DNA of 64,000 bases, taken from assembly GCF_958979055.1 (NCBI RefSeq), contig NC_084890.1, positions 20,668,649-20,732,648 on the forward strand, written 5' to 3'. The position numbers were made by a program, and so were the translations under genes. Origin of the DNA: Alnus glutinosa. Lineage: Eukaryota; Streptophyta; Magnoliopsida; Fagales; Betulaceae. This document shows, piece after piece, positions 44,679 through 53,496 of this stretch; position 1 is the stretch's first letter, and the number at the start of each line of letters is the position of its first letter. The notes beneath the pieces are model-generated. The model saw nothing but the letters and a program-made list of their open reading frames with translations, was not told where the DNA came from and did not search any database.

Positions 44679-45697
44679 GAAAAACAATTACACGTGGAAA
44701 AAAGGCTGAAGAAGGACGGACAAAAGGCGCTAGAAGCTCTCGATCAAGAAAGGTACAAAGAACATTCGTACACCACGGTGGTTAGAAAAGACAAAAAACA
44801 TTCATGTCTTTTGACACGAATGATGGTGTGAGTATCAGGGATGGAAGTTTCTAAGATGGCATTGCTGTTTCAAACATGCATCACTCCATTTATTATTAAA
44901 AAGTGAAGAGGATTCCTTATAAACAAATTAAAATTTTTGTGTCTAACCATGTGGGACAAATTTTTCTCCCTAGCTACACTATAAAATTTTAATTTTTCTT
45001 CCGAAATTTTGGATGGACTTGAAATAAAAGATGGAATCTTTCAATCAAATGCACATAAAACTTTTTTTTAAGATATAAAATATATTCCATAATTATTTGA
45101 AATACTAAAAAAACAAATATTTCTTTTAAATAAATCTAACATATATAAGCGCCATATTGACCAACATGTAAAGTGTTATCACCATCGTTCAATTTTCTAT
45201 TTATATGTTAATCTTCTATTTATATGTTAATCAATTTCTAGCCAACCACATGATATATTAGAAAGTGTTTCCCTTGTAACCATTCCGGCTGTAAAAAGAT
45301 AGGCAAAGGGTGTGTTTGGTAAAGATTGTGAAGGTTAATTTTTTTTTTTTTTTTTTTTTTGAGTAGTAGTAAAAAGTAATTAATGTGATATAAAGTATAA
45401 AAAATAGAAAAAAATAATAATAATTGTAATGAATTTTTTGAATTGAATAGTATTAAAAAATTATTGATGTAATATAAAAAATAAAAATAAAAAATTGAAA
45501 ATGTTTTAAAATTGACAACTTTTAGAAGTAAAAATAAGGAGAGGGGGAAGGGAGGAAACCAAAAATTCTACCGTGAGAGCCCTGGCGTTCAACTTGATGA
45601 CTTTCATGTTTATTCGCGCCATTTGAAGCATGACAAAGTCAATAAATCGTTCACGTTGTTTTCGCCAACCCTATTTACAATAAATTAATATATTACT
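44678..45697. other. Intergenic AT-rich DNA
   Basis: No ORF or clear TE end. A T-run occurs at about 45340-45360 and 'gtgtgtttggtaaagattg' at 45311 is reminiscent of hAT-type MITE termini, without a partner. Confidence 0.35.
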
Positions 45698-45702
45698 ATA
45701 AT

Positions 45703-46544
45703 TGTTAGGGATAAAATTAACCCTAGAGACACGTGGACTCAGAAACATCTCGGATCTATGTCTCGGACATTTATTTCGGCCAGCGAAGAAAAGATTGCCT
45801 AGGTATAAATAGATCTCGGAGGTATAACGACATCTCGGCACAAATACATCTCGGAGGCAAAACGACATCTCGGTCTTAACACTCCAGGTTACGGTATATG
45901 GAACGTCCCGAGATATCCTGGTCTGAATAGGGCGAGCATATCTCGGATATTTGTGTTTCGGAGTAATAACGTCTCGATATATCCCGAGATCTCCAGGTCG
46001 GAGCGAACACGTCTCGGATATCATCGCCTCGGAGGTTAACTGAAATGTGCTACAGACTTCTAAAAGGTGCCATGCGCCACGTCCGTCTTAGAGTGAGATA
46101 AAGATAGAATCCCAGAAGATCAGGGATAAACTACAGATCCATAATTTATGGGATAAAATGGTTATTGACATAGAATCAAGTTCAAAGAAGTACAAACGCG
46201 ATCAACTACGGACTTCACACTCCTACTCGAATTCCCTGAAGATGTAGTTAAAGTTCAACCAGGCTAGGACTCAAACTCCTAATCCAACTAGGTGTCGAGA
46301 AGGTCCGGCCTATAAATAAAGACCGTCACACCAGGTATAAGATATATAAAAAACTCTCGAGGCTCTTGAGATTAACATTCAGAATACTCTGCAGAAAACT
46401 TTTTAGACTGACTTAGGCATCGGAGTGGGCGTGGTCGGCACCCCCGACGAGTTGTTTGTTCCTTTTTGCAGGGTTGAGGTATTCGGTAGAAATCAACAGC
46501 GAATCTTCAGGCGACACGTCACCACACCGGAAACTGTACCAACA
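45703..46544 (+). repeat. Tat element 5' LTR (842 bp)
   Basis: TATA box TATAAATAAA at 46311-46320. Upstream U3 (45725-46065) holds more than a dozen CTCGG/CCGAG motifs. It differs from the 3' LTR near 45920, 45976, 46297 and 46510. Minus-strand open frames here are not genes. Confidence 0.95.
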
Positions 46545-46547
46545 GTT

Positions 46548-46565
46548 TGGCGCCGTCTGTGGGAA
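46548..46565 (+). other. Primer-binding site of the Tat element
   Basis: TGGCGCCGTCTGTGGGAA lies 3 bp after the LTR. A TGGCGCC start is usual for Tat and Athila elements. I do not assign the tRNA. Confidence 0.8.
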
Positions 46566-46598
46566 CGATCAGTTGTTCTTACGAAAAACAAATCCGCA

Positions 46599-48713
46599 AT
46601 GGTGACGACGAGACGTTCCAAATTGATCGTAAACGAAGCACCGCCTACCAGCCGAGACGATGCTCGTGGAGAAGCAGAATCTGCAGATCCAGAGGCCCGG
46701 ATAACCCAACTGAGTCAACAGTTGGCCCAGGCGCAGAAGAATGTAGAGGATTTGCTGGCCCAGAATGCTGTGCTCTTAGCCGCACGAACTCCGCCGCCGT
46801 TCAATCATGATGTACACGAAGGGTCAGGAGAGAGAGACGGGCGGAACGAGAATCACGACGGGCGGAACGAGAATCATGAAGAGAGAGCCGGGCGGAACGA
46901 GAATCATGAAGAGAGAGCCGGGCGGAACGAGAATCATGAAGAGAGAGCCGGGCGGAACGAGAATCATGGAGAGAGAGTTGTACGGAACGAAATTCATGGA
47001 GAGCCCATCAATCCGGTCCCACCCACGGAGGCAGAAAGGAGGTTGCAGAGGATGGTCCAGGATCTGGGCGCAAAATACGACGTGCTGTCAAGGACGATTG
47101 ACCAGAAGCGTGATGGAAAGGAGTCCCTTGTGGACAACCTCTTCCAGCACAAGGAGTCCATATTCACCGAAGAAGTGTCCAACTGCGACTTACCTGGAAG
47201 ATTCAAGGTACCTGACATTCCTGTCTTCTCAGGCAGCGAAGATCCAGTGGAGCATTTGGACAATTTCCGGTCCCATGTCTCCCTGCACAAGACACCAGAC
47301 GCTGTGGCGTGCCGAGCTTTTCCTCTCACCTTGTCAGGAAAGGCCCGAGACTGGCTCAGGAATCTCTCACCAAGGTCGATTGATTGCTTTGACACCCTTG
47401 GAAGAAAATTCCTGGCCCAGTTTGTATCCGGGAGAGCTAGAAGAAAACCCCGAGGGTACTTACTCTCTGTACAGCAGGGACCGAATGAGTCTCTAAAAGA
47501 CTATCTGTGGAGGTTCAACCAGGAGAAGCTGGACACAGAGAGTGCACCAGACGACTTCATTTACGGTGCAATTTTTCAAGGCTTAAAAAAAGATGGACCT
47601 CTGATGGCAGAATTGGCGTTGAAACCGCCGAGAGATCTTCAAACCTTTATGGTGAAGATGGACAGGTACATCAACCAGGAAGAGACGCTCCGAGCCCTTC
47701 TCAGTAATTCCCAGCAACAACAACAGCCGTCCACCGAGAAGCCTAAGAAAAAGAAGAACCCTGAGCCCATACAGGATGCTGGTCCTGCAGAGTATAAGAA
47801 GGTGAAGAAAAATTTTGGAGATTATAAGTGGACACCGTTGAACACTTCCATCACCGAGGTGCTCATGGAACTCAAGAAAGATCCGAATTACCAGAGACCG
47901 AGACCCATTCAAGGAAATCCCCCTCCGCACCTGGCTCACAAGTACTGTGCCTTCCACGACTCACGCGGTCATCTGACCGAGCAGTGTGTTTCGTTGAGGC
48001 AGTTGATCGAGAAATTCATTGAGAATGGGAAGCTGGTCCGATTCCTCGTGAATGAGAGGAATCATCAGGAGCGAGATCCCTATCCGAGGCCTAGGAGAGA
48101 AGAAGATCGGGATAATAGAAGAAACTATCAACCGAGACAAGATGAAAGAAGAGAAAGAAGCCGAGAGCCAGCACCTCGGCCTCGGAGGGATGAAAGAAGG
48201 GAAAGAAGTAGAAGCAGGCCTCGGGGGGCACAGCAAGGCAATATCCCTATCATTCATACCATCTCGGGAGGATTCGGAGGAGGAGGTGAGTCCAACTTGG
48301 CTCGGAAAGCGTATGCCAGACAGCTCGATGATTTCGAAGTTTACTCGGTCCAGAAGCCCGCAAAGTCTCGGAAATATAACCCTCTGGTTATAGGGTTTTC
48401 TGATGATGATTATGCTGGAGTCTCGCTTCCGCACACAGACGCCCTTGTGGTCACCTTGACCATAGCAAACTATCAGACCCGGCGGATTCTCATTGACACT
48501 GGGAGCTCGGCTGATATTCTTTTTAAATCAGCTTTCGACCACATGGGCGTTCCATCAGAAAAGTTGGTTCCAGTCTCGTGCCAGCTACAGGGTTTTGCTG
48601 GAGAGAAGGTGTTGCCCCTCGGTTCTATCGATTTACCTGTGACAGCCGGGACTTTTCCAAGGCAAAAAGTCATTATGGTGAAATTCCTTATAGTTGATAA
48701 GGTCTCGGCCTAA
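46599..48713 (+). CDS. Tat element gag with the start of protease
   Basis: The ATG at 46599 (MVTTRRSKLIVNEAPPTSRD) is chosen over an in-frame ATG at 46425, which lies inside the LTR. A coiled-coil stretch (LSQQLAQAQKNVEDLLAQNA) is followed by five or so in-frame 10-residue repeats GRNENHEERA (46828-46998). The retrotransposon gag core is ACRAFPLTLSGKARDWL to GYLLSVQQGPNESLKDYL. A CCHC-like CAFHDSRGHLTEQC and Arg/Glu-rich tract suit RNA binding. The protease active site is ILIDTGSSADIL near the end. The frame stops at TAA 48711-48713, where homologues continue with the rest of the protease; the same frame stays meaningful afterwards. Gag forms particles; protease would cleave the polyprotein. 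Confidence 0.88.
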   Translation: MVTTRRSKLIVNEAPPTSRDDARGEAESADPEARITQLSQQLAQAQKNVEDLLAQNAVLLAARTPPPFNHDVHEGSGERDGRNENHDGRNENHEERAGRNENHEERAGRNENHEERAGRNENHGERVVRNEIHGEPINPVPPTEAERRLQRMVQDLGAKYDVLSRTIDQKRDGKESLVDNLFQHKESIFTEEVSNCDLPGRFKVPDIPVFSGSEDPVEHLDNFRSHVSLHKTPDAVACRAFPLTLSGKARDWLRNLSPRSIDCFDTLGRKFLAQFVSGRARRKPRGYLLSVQQGPNESLKDYLWRFNQEKLDTESAPDDFIYGAIFQGLKKDGPLMAELALKPPRDLQTFMVKMDRYINQEETLRALLSNSQQQQQPSTEKPKKKKNPEPIQDAGPAEYKKVKKNFGDYKWTPLNTSITEVLMELKKDPNYQRPRPIQGNPPPHLAHKYCAFHDSRGHLTEQCVSLRQLIEKFIENGKLVRFLVNERNHQERDPYPRPRREEDRDNRRNYQPRQDERRERSREPAPRPRRDERRERSRSRPRGAQQGNIPIIHTISGGFGGGGESNLARKAYARQLDDFEVYSVQKPAKSRKYNPLVIGFSDDDYAGVSLPHTDALVVTLTIANYQTRRILIDTGSSADILFKSAFDHMGVPSEKLVPVSCQLQGFAGEKVLPLGSIDLPVTAGTFPRQKVIMVKFLIVDKVSA
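46828..46998 (+). repeat. In-frame 30-bp repeat in gag
   Basis: Unit gagagagccgggcggaacga plus gaatcatgaa. Three exact and several variant copies; the number of bases preserves the frame. Confidence 0.9.
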
Positions 48714-48917
48714 AATGCAATTATAGGACGTACGGCTCTCAACGACTTCAAAGCGGTGACTTCGACACCACATCTCAGCATGAAGTTTCCAACAGAAGAA
48801 GGAGTTGGAGAGGTAAAAGGAGACCAGAAGGAAGCTAGGAGATGCTACAATATGTCCTTGAAAGATACCCCGAGGCAGCACGGTCGGGGGGAGAAAACCA
48901 AGGAGGATGGAAAATAG
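48711..48917 (+). other. Two in-frame stops separating gag-protease from RT
   Basis: TAA at 48711-48713 and TAG at 48915-48917 lie in the same frame as gag and pol. Between them the frame still reads protease C-terminal sequence ([22 protein letters not shown]). So this copy is broken by nonsense changes, unless suppressed or spliced out. Confidence 0.85.
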
Positions 48918-48926
48918 CAATCACCG

Positions 48927-51900
48927 TTGGGGGAGCCTGTGGAAGCCTTGGAGGAGTTCGAGATATGCGACTCGGGAAAGAAAGTTCGAATAGGCTCACA
49001 ACTCCCTCAACCCATGAAGGAAGATCTGGTGGCGTTCTTGAGGCGCAACAAAGATGTATTTGCCTGGAGCCATGAAGATATGCCGGGGATTGATCCCTCG
49101 ATTATTGTCCATAAGCTGAATGTGGACCCAAATTATCGCCCTGTGAAGCAGAGAAGAAGAGCTTTTGCTGCTGAACGAAACATGGCTGTTGCTGAAGAAG
49201 TAGAGAAATTACTGAAAGCTGGATTCATCCGAGAAGTGGATTATCCCGAGTGGCTGACCAATGTAGTGCTGGTGAAGAAGTCTAATGGGAAGTGGAGGAT
49301 GTGCGTAGATTTCACCGACCTGAATAAAGCATGTTTGAAGGATAGCTTTCCCCTGCCTCGGATTGATTTATTGGTGGATTCGACGGCCGGGCATGAGCTT
49401 TTAAGCTTCATGGATGCCTTCTCGGGATACAATCAGATCTGCATGGAAGAAACAGACCAGGAGAAAACTGCTTTCATCACAGATCGAGGACTTTACTGCT
49501 ATAAGATGATGCCCTTCGGATTGAAGAATGTTGGAGCCACATATCAACGACTGGTGAACCGGATGTTTCAAAGTCAAATTGGCCGAAATGTTGAGGCATA
49601 CGTAGATGACCTGCTGGTTAAGAGTGTTCGGGCAAACAGACACATAGAAGACCTCCGAGAAACTTTTCGGACTCTAAGAAAATACAACATGAAGCTCAAC
49701 CCCGTGAAGTGTGCCTTCGGAGTTTCTTCAGGCAAGTTTCTGGGGTTTATGGTGTCACAAAGGGGCATTGAAGCTAATCCAGAGAAGGTCAGAGCTGTCC
49801 TCGAGATGGAAGCCCCGAGAACGACAAAGCAACTCCAACGGCTGACAGGAAGGATTGCGGCCTTGAACCGTTTCATATCACGGTCGTCAGATAAGTGTCT
49901 TCCCTTCTTTAAAATTTTACGAAAAGCATTTATATGGAGTGAGGAGTGTGAGGAAGCTTTTCAGAAGTTGAAGGAATATCTGGCCAGCCCACCACTATTG
50001 AGCCGCCCAACTGAAGGGGAGATTCTTTATCTCTATTTGGCAGTCTCTCCCTCAGCAGTAAGCTCGGCGCTGGTCCGAGAAGATTCAGGGGTTCAGAGAC
50101 CGGTTTACTTTACAAGTAAAGCACTACATGGTGCGGAGGGGAGGTATCCTCGGATCGAGAAGTTGGCGTTCGCCTTGATCATTTCAGCCAGAAGATTGAG
50201 GCCATACTTTCAGGCTCACGCTATCAGAGTTTTAACCGAGTATCCGATGAAGAAGGTGTTGCAAAAACCAGACCTCTCGGGAAGATTAGTCAACTGGGCG
50301 GTGGAACTCGGACAATTTGATATCGAGTTTCATCCTCGGACGGCTATCAAAGGACAGGTTCTAGCAGATTTCTTGGCAGAATTCTGCAACATTCCTGAAG
50401 CAGAAGAACTTCCCAAGGAGTTAACCTGGGTTGTGTTCGTAGATGGCTCTTCTACACAGAGCAGAAGCGGAGTTGGGGTTCTCCTCAGGAATCCCGAAGG
50501 GCAAGAGTTCGGTTTTGCTGTGAAACTGGACTTCGTTACGACGAACAATGAGGCTGAGTACGAAGCGGTGATAGCAGGTTTGGCATTATCCCGAGAGATG
50601 GGGGCAACCAATGTCGAAATCCGGAGTGACTCCCAGGTGGTTGTAGGCCAAGTCCAAGGGCAATTCGAAGCACAAGAAGATAGAATGGCGAAGTATTTGG
50701 AAGAAGTACGACGATTCCAGTCCTATTTCGAAAGATTCGTCATCACAAAAATACCTCGGGAGGAAAACGTTCGAGCCGATGAATTCTCAAAGGTCGCATC
50801 GGGAACAGAGGAAGAGATGGAAGCATCAGGGAGGCAAATTATCGTTCTGACCGAGCCTTCGATAGCCCCGAGGACCAAGGTTATGGAAGTAGACTCAGCA
50901 CCAGAGGAGCCAGAGTGGGCGAAGGACATTATCCGGTTCCTTAGACAGGGGTTGTTGCCCGAAGATAAGGTTGCATCTCGGAGGGTAAAGATACAAGCAG
51001 CACGGTTTTGCCTTCTCGGGGAGACACTGTACAAAAGAGGATATTCCGAACCCCTTCTCAAATGCCTTTCCAAGGCCGAGTCGAATTATGTCCTCAGGGA
51101 AATTCATGAAGGTGTGTGCGGAGACCACTCAGGAGGAAGGATGCTGGCGCAAAAAACCATCCGAGCGGGTTACTATTGGCCCACAATCAAGAAAGACTCA
51201 GCTATTCTTGTCAAAACCTGCGACAAATGTCAGAGATTCGCAAGAATCATGAAAGCAAGTCCCGAGAAGCTCACCCCCCTCACTTCTCCGTGGCCATTTG
51301 CGAAATGGGGGGTGGATATAGTTGGTCCAATGCCGGTAGGAAAAGGTGGACGAAAGTTCTTGATTGTAGCTGTAGACTACTTTACTAAATGGGCGGAAGC
51401 AGAAGCGTTAGCAGCTATAACTACAGCGAATGCCATAACCTTCCTCTGGAAGTCGGTGGTGTGCCGGTTCGGGATTCCTCATGCTTTCATCACAGATAAT
51501 GGGAAGCAGTTTGACTGTGAACCATTTCGGAAGTGGTGTTCGGAGCTCCGTATCCGAAACCATTATGCTTCGGTACAATATCCAAAGGCGAACGGTCAGG
51601 TAGAAGCAACAAATAAGACCTTGGTAAAGATTCTGAAGAAAAAGCTTGATAAGAAGAAAGGAGCATGGGTTGAATACGTTCCAGAGGTGCTGTGGTCGTA
51701 CCGAACCACCAGAAGAACTCCAACCGGTGAGACACCATTCTCACTTACATATGGAACCGAGGCGGTGATACCTGTGGAAGTAGGATCTCCAAGCTTCCGT
51801 GTGGCTCACTACAACCCAGGACTCAACGACGAAAATGTTAAGGTACACCTGGATCTCTTGCAGGAAAGAAGAGACGACGCTCATGTCACATGGGCGGCGT

Positions 51901-52151
51901 ACCAGAACCGAACGGCTCGGTATTTTAACAAACAGGTGGTGCCTAGAAAGTTCCAGCTTGGAGATTGGGTACTCAGGAAGGTGAGCTTAATGACGAAGGA
52001 TCCTATGGAAGGCAAAATGGGACCCGTATGGGAAGGTCCCTACAAGGTAATAGGATGCCATCAGAAGGGAGCTTATCGCTTGATGACAGAAACAGGGAAG
52101 ATACTTCCGAGATCATGGAATGCCGAGCACCTAAAAAAATATTTTATGTAA
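48927..52151 (+). CDS. Tat element pol: RT, RNase H, archaeal-type RNase H, integrase
   Basis: 1074 codons from the first ATG after the last stop; the natural polypeptide would start upstream as part of Gag-Pol. RT spans about 95-275 with FMDAFSGYNQI, MPFGLKNVGATYQRL and catalytic YVDD at 225-228. A first, probably degenerate RNase H lies at about 365-475. A second RNase H at about 500-625 carries Asp506, Glu542, Asp568 and Asp618 (VFVDGSS, NNEAEYEAVIAGL, IRSDSQ, VRADEFSK). Integrase has an HHCC finger (His727, His734, Cys765, Cys768) and the core triad Asp797, Asp857, Glu893 (D-D-35-E), then a C-terminal GDWVLRK and GKMGPVWEGPYKV module. All catalytic residues are intact, in line with the low LTR divergence. 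It would copy RNA to DNA and insert it into the genome. Confidence 0.94.
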   Translation: MGEPVEALEEFEICDSGKKVRIGSQLPQPMKEDLVAFLRRNKDVFAWSHEDMPGIDPSIIVHKLNVDPNYRPVKQRRRAFAAERNMAVAEEVEKLLKAGFIREVDYPEWLTNVVLVKKSNGKWRMCVDFTDLNKACLKDSFPLPRIDLLVDSTAGHELLSFMDAFSGYNQICMEETDQEKTAFITDRGLYCYKMMPFGLKNVGATYQRLVNRMFQSQIGRNVEAYVDDLLVKSVRANRHIEDLRETFRTLRKYNMKLNPVKCAFGVSSGKFLGFMVSQRGIEANPEKVRAVLEMEAPRTTKQLQRLTGRIAALNRFISRSSDKCLPFFKILRKAFIWSEECEEAFQKLKEYLASPPLLSRPTEGEILYLYLAVSPSAVSSALVREDSGVQRPVYFTSKALHGAEGRYPRIEKLAFALIISARRLRPYFQAHAIRVLTEYPMKKVLQKPDLSGRLVNWAVELGQFDIEFHPRTAIKGQVLADFLAEFCNIPEAEELPKELTWVVFVDGSSTQSRSGVGVLLRNPEGQEFGFAVKLDFVTTNNEAEYEAVIAGLALSREMGATNVEIRSDSQVVVGQVQGQFEAQEDRMAKYLEEVRRFQSYFERFVITKIPREENVRADEFSKVASGTEEEMEASGRQIIVLTEPSIAPRTKVMEVDSAPEEPEWAKDIIRFLRQGLLPEDKVASRRVKIQAARFCLLGETLYKRGYSEPLLKCLSKAESNYVLREIHEGVCGDHSGGRMLAQKTIRAGYYWPTIKKDSAILVKTCDKCQRFARIMKASPEKLTPLTSPWPFAKWGVDIVGPMPVGKGGRKFLIVAVDYFTKWAEAEALAAITTANAITFLWKSVVCRFGIPHAFITDNGKQFDCEPFRKWCSELRIRNHYASVQYPKANGQVEATNKTLVKILKKKLDKKKGAWVEYVPEVLWSYRTTRRTPTGETPFSLTYGTEAVIPVEVGSPSFRVAHYNPGLNDENVKVHLDLLQERRDDAHVTWAAYQNRTARYFNKQVVPRKFQLGDWVLRKVSLMTKDPMEGKMGPVWEGPYKVIGCHQKGAYRLMTETGKILPRSWNAEHLKKYFM

Positions 52152-52263
52152 TTTATTGTTTTCTTTTCAAGTTTTTTACAAACAATCTCATATTCAATAA
52201 AGAATGTCTACTTCCAGTATATATTGACAATGGCAGAAATCCAAGAATCAATCCGATTCACAC

Positions 52264-53116
52264 TTAGGAAAAGTCTCTCGGTTTGTCAACACCGAGAGCA
52301 GGAAAAGTCTCTCGGTTTGTCAACACCGAGAGCAGGAAAAGTCTCTCGGTCATTCAACACCGAGAGCAGGAAAAGTCTCTCGGTTTGTTAACACCGAGAG
52401 CAGGAAAAGTCTCTCGGTTTGTTAACACCGAGAGCAGGAAAAGTCTCTCGGTTTGTCAACACCGAGAGCAGGAAAAGTCTCTCGGTTTGTTAATACCGAG
52501 AGCAGGAAAAGTCTCTCGGTCATTCAACACCGAGAGCAGGAAAAGTCTCTCGGTTTGTCAACACCGAAAGCAGGAAAAGTCTCTCGGTCATTCAACACCG
52601 AGAGCAGGAAAAGTCTCTCGGTCATTCAACACCGAGAGCAGGAAAAGTCTCTCGGTTTGTTAACACCAAAAGTCTCTCGGTCATTCAACACCGAGAGCAG
52701 GAAAAGTCTCTCGGTTTGTTAACACCGAGAGCAGGAAAAGTCTCTCGGTCATTCAACACCGAGAGCAGGAAAAGTCTCTCGGTTTGTCAACACCGAAAGC
52801 AGGAAAAGTCTCTCGGTTTGTTAACACCGAGAGCAGGAAAAGTCTCTCGGTCATTCAACACCGAGAGCAGGAAAAGTCTCTCGGTTTGTTAACACCGAGA
52901 GCAGGAAAAGTCTCTCGGTCATTCAACACCGAGAGCAGGAAAAGTCTCTCGGTCATTCAACACCGAGAGCAGGAAAAGTCTCTCGGTTTGTTAACACCGA
53001 GAGCAGGAAAAGTCTCTCGGTTTGTCAACACCGAGAGCAGGAAAAGTCTCTCGGTTTGTCAACACCGAGAGCAGGAAAAGTCTCTCGGTCATTCAACACC
53101 GAGAGCAGGAAAAGTC
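52264..53116 (+). repeat. Hairpin-forming 34-bp tandem array (about 25 copies)
   Basis: Unit: ggaaaagtctctcggt, an 8-base variable part, then accgagagca. I count about 25 occurrences of gtctctcggt here, and 2 more in a second block. Each junction can form a stem CTCTCGGT/ACCGAGAG around an 8-nt loop (ttgtcaac, ttgttaac or cattcaac). It lies just after the pol stop. Open frames through it are by-products of the period. Confidence 0.95.
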
Positions 53117-53496
53117 CTCAGAGGATACGAAAAGACTTCATAAAAGAAAAATACCTAAGTAAAAGGCTTCTTCGAATCAGAAAAGAATGAATTAAAAGGA
53201 AGAAATTTCATTCAAAAGATATCAACACCGAGAGCAGGAAAAGTCTCTCGGTTTGTCAACACCGAGAGCAGGAAAAGTCTCTCGGTCATTCAACACCGAG
53301 AGCAGGAAAAGTCCTCAGAGGATACGAAAAGACTTCATAAAAGAAAAATACCTGAGTAAAGGCTTCTTCGAATCAGAAAAGAATGAATTAAAAGGAAGAA
53401 ATTTCATTCAAAAGATATTCTATTCGAAGTCTTATACAGGTAAAAATGTACAGGTAAAGAAGAAAGAAGATAAAAATTCAAGACAAGGAACAGCTT
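53117..53496 (+). repeat. Duplicated tail of the hairpin array
   Basis: An approximately 105-bp block (cctcagaggatacgaaaaga ... ttcattcaaaagatat) occurs at 53115-53220 and 53312-53420 with two further hairpin units between (53221-53311). This points to a segmental duplication of array end plus flank. Confidence 0.85.

Noticed and set aside
45671..46024. 117-codon minus-strand frame in the Tat LTR (also 56629-57054)
   Set aside because: Present in both LTRs, overlaps U3 regulatory sequence and has no recognisable protein features.
46994..47395. Minus-strand frames opposite gag and pol (also 47961-48434, 50330-50611, 50723-51073)
   Set aside because: Shadows of the sense coding sequence, which has clear domains.
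52264..53311. Regularly spaced repeats that superficially resemble a CRISPR array
   Set aside because: The units are head-to-tail 34-bp repeats with only three 8-nt loop variants as 'spacers'; they lie inside a plant retrotransposon.
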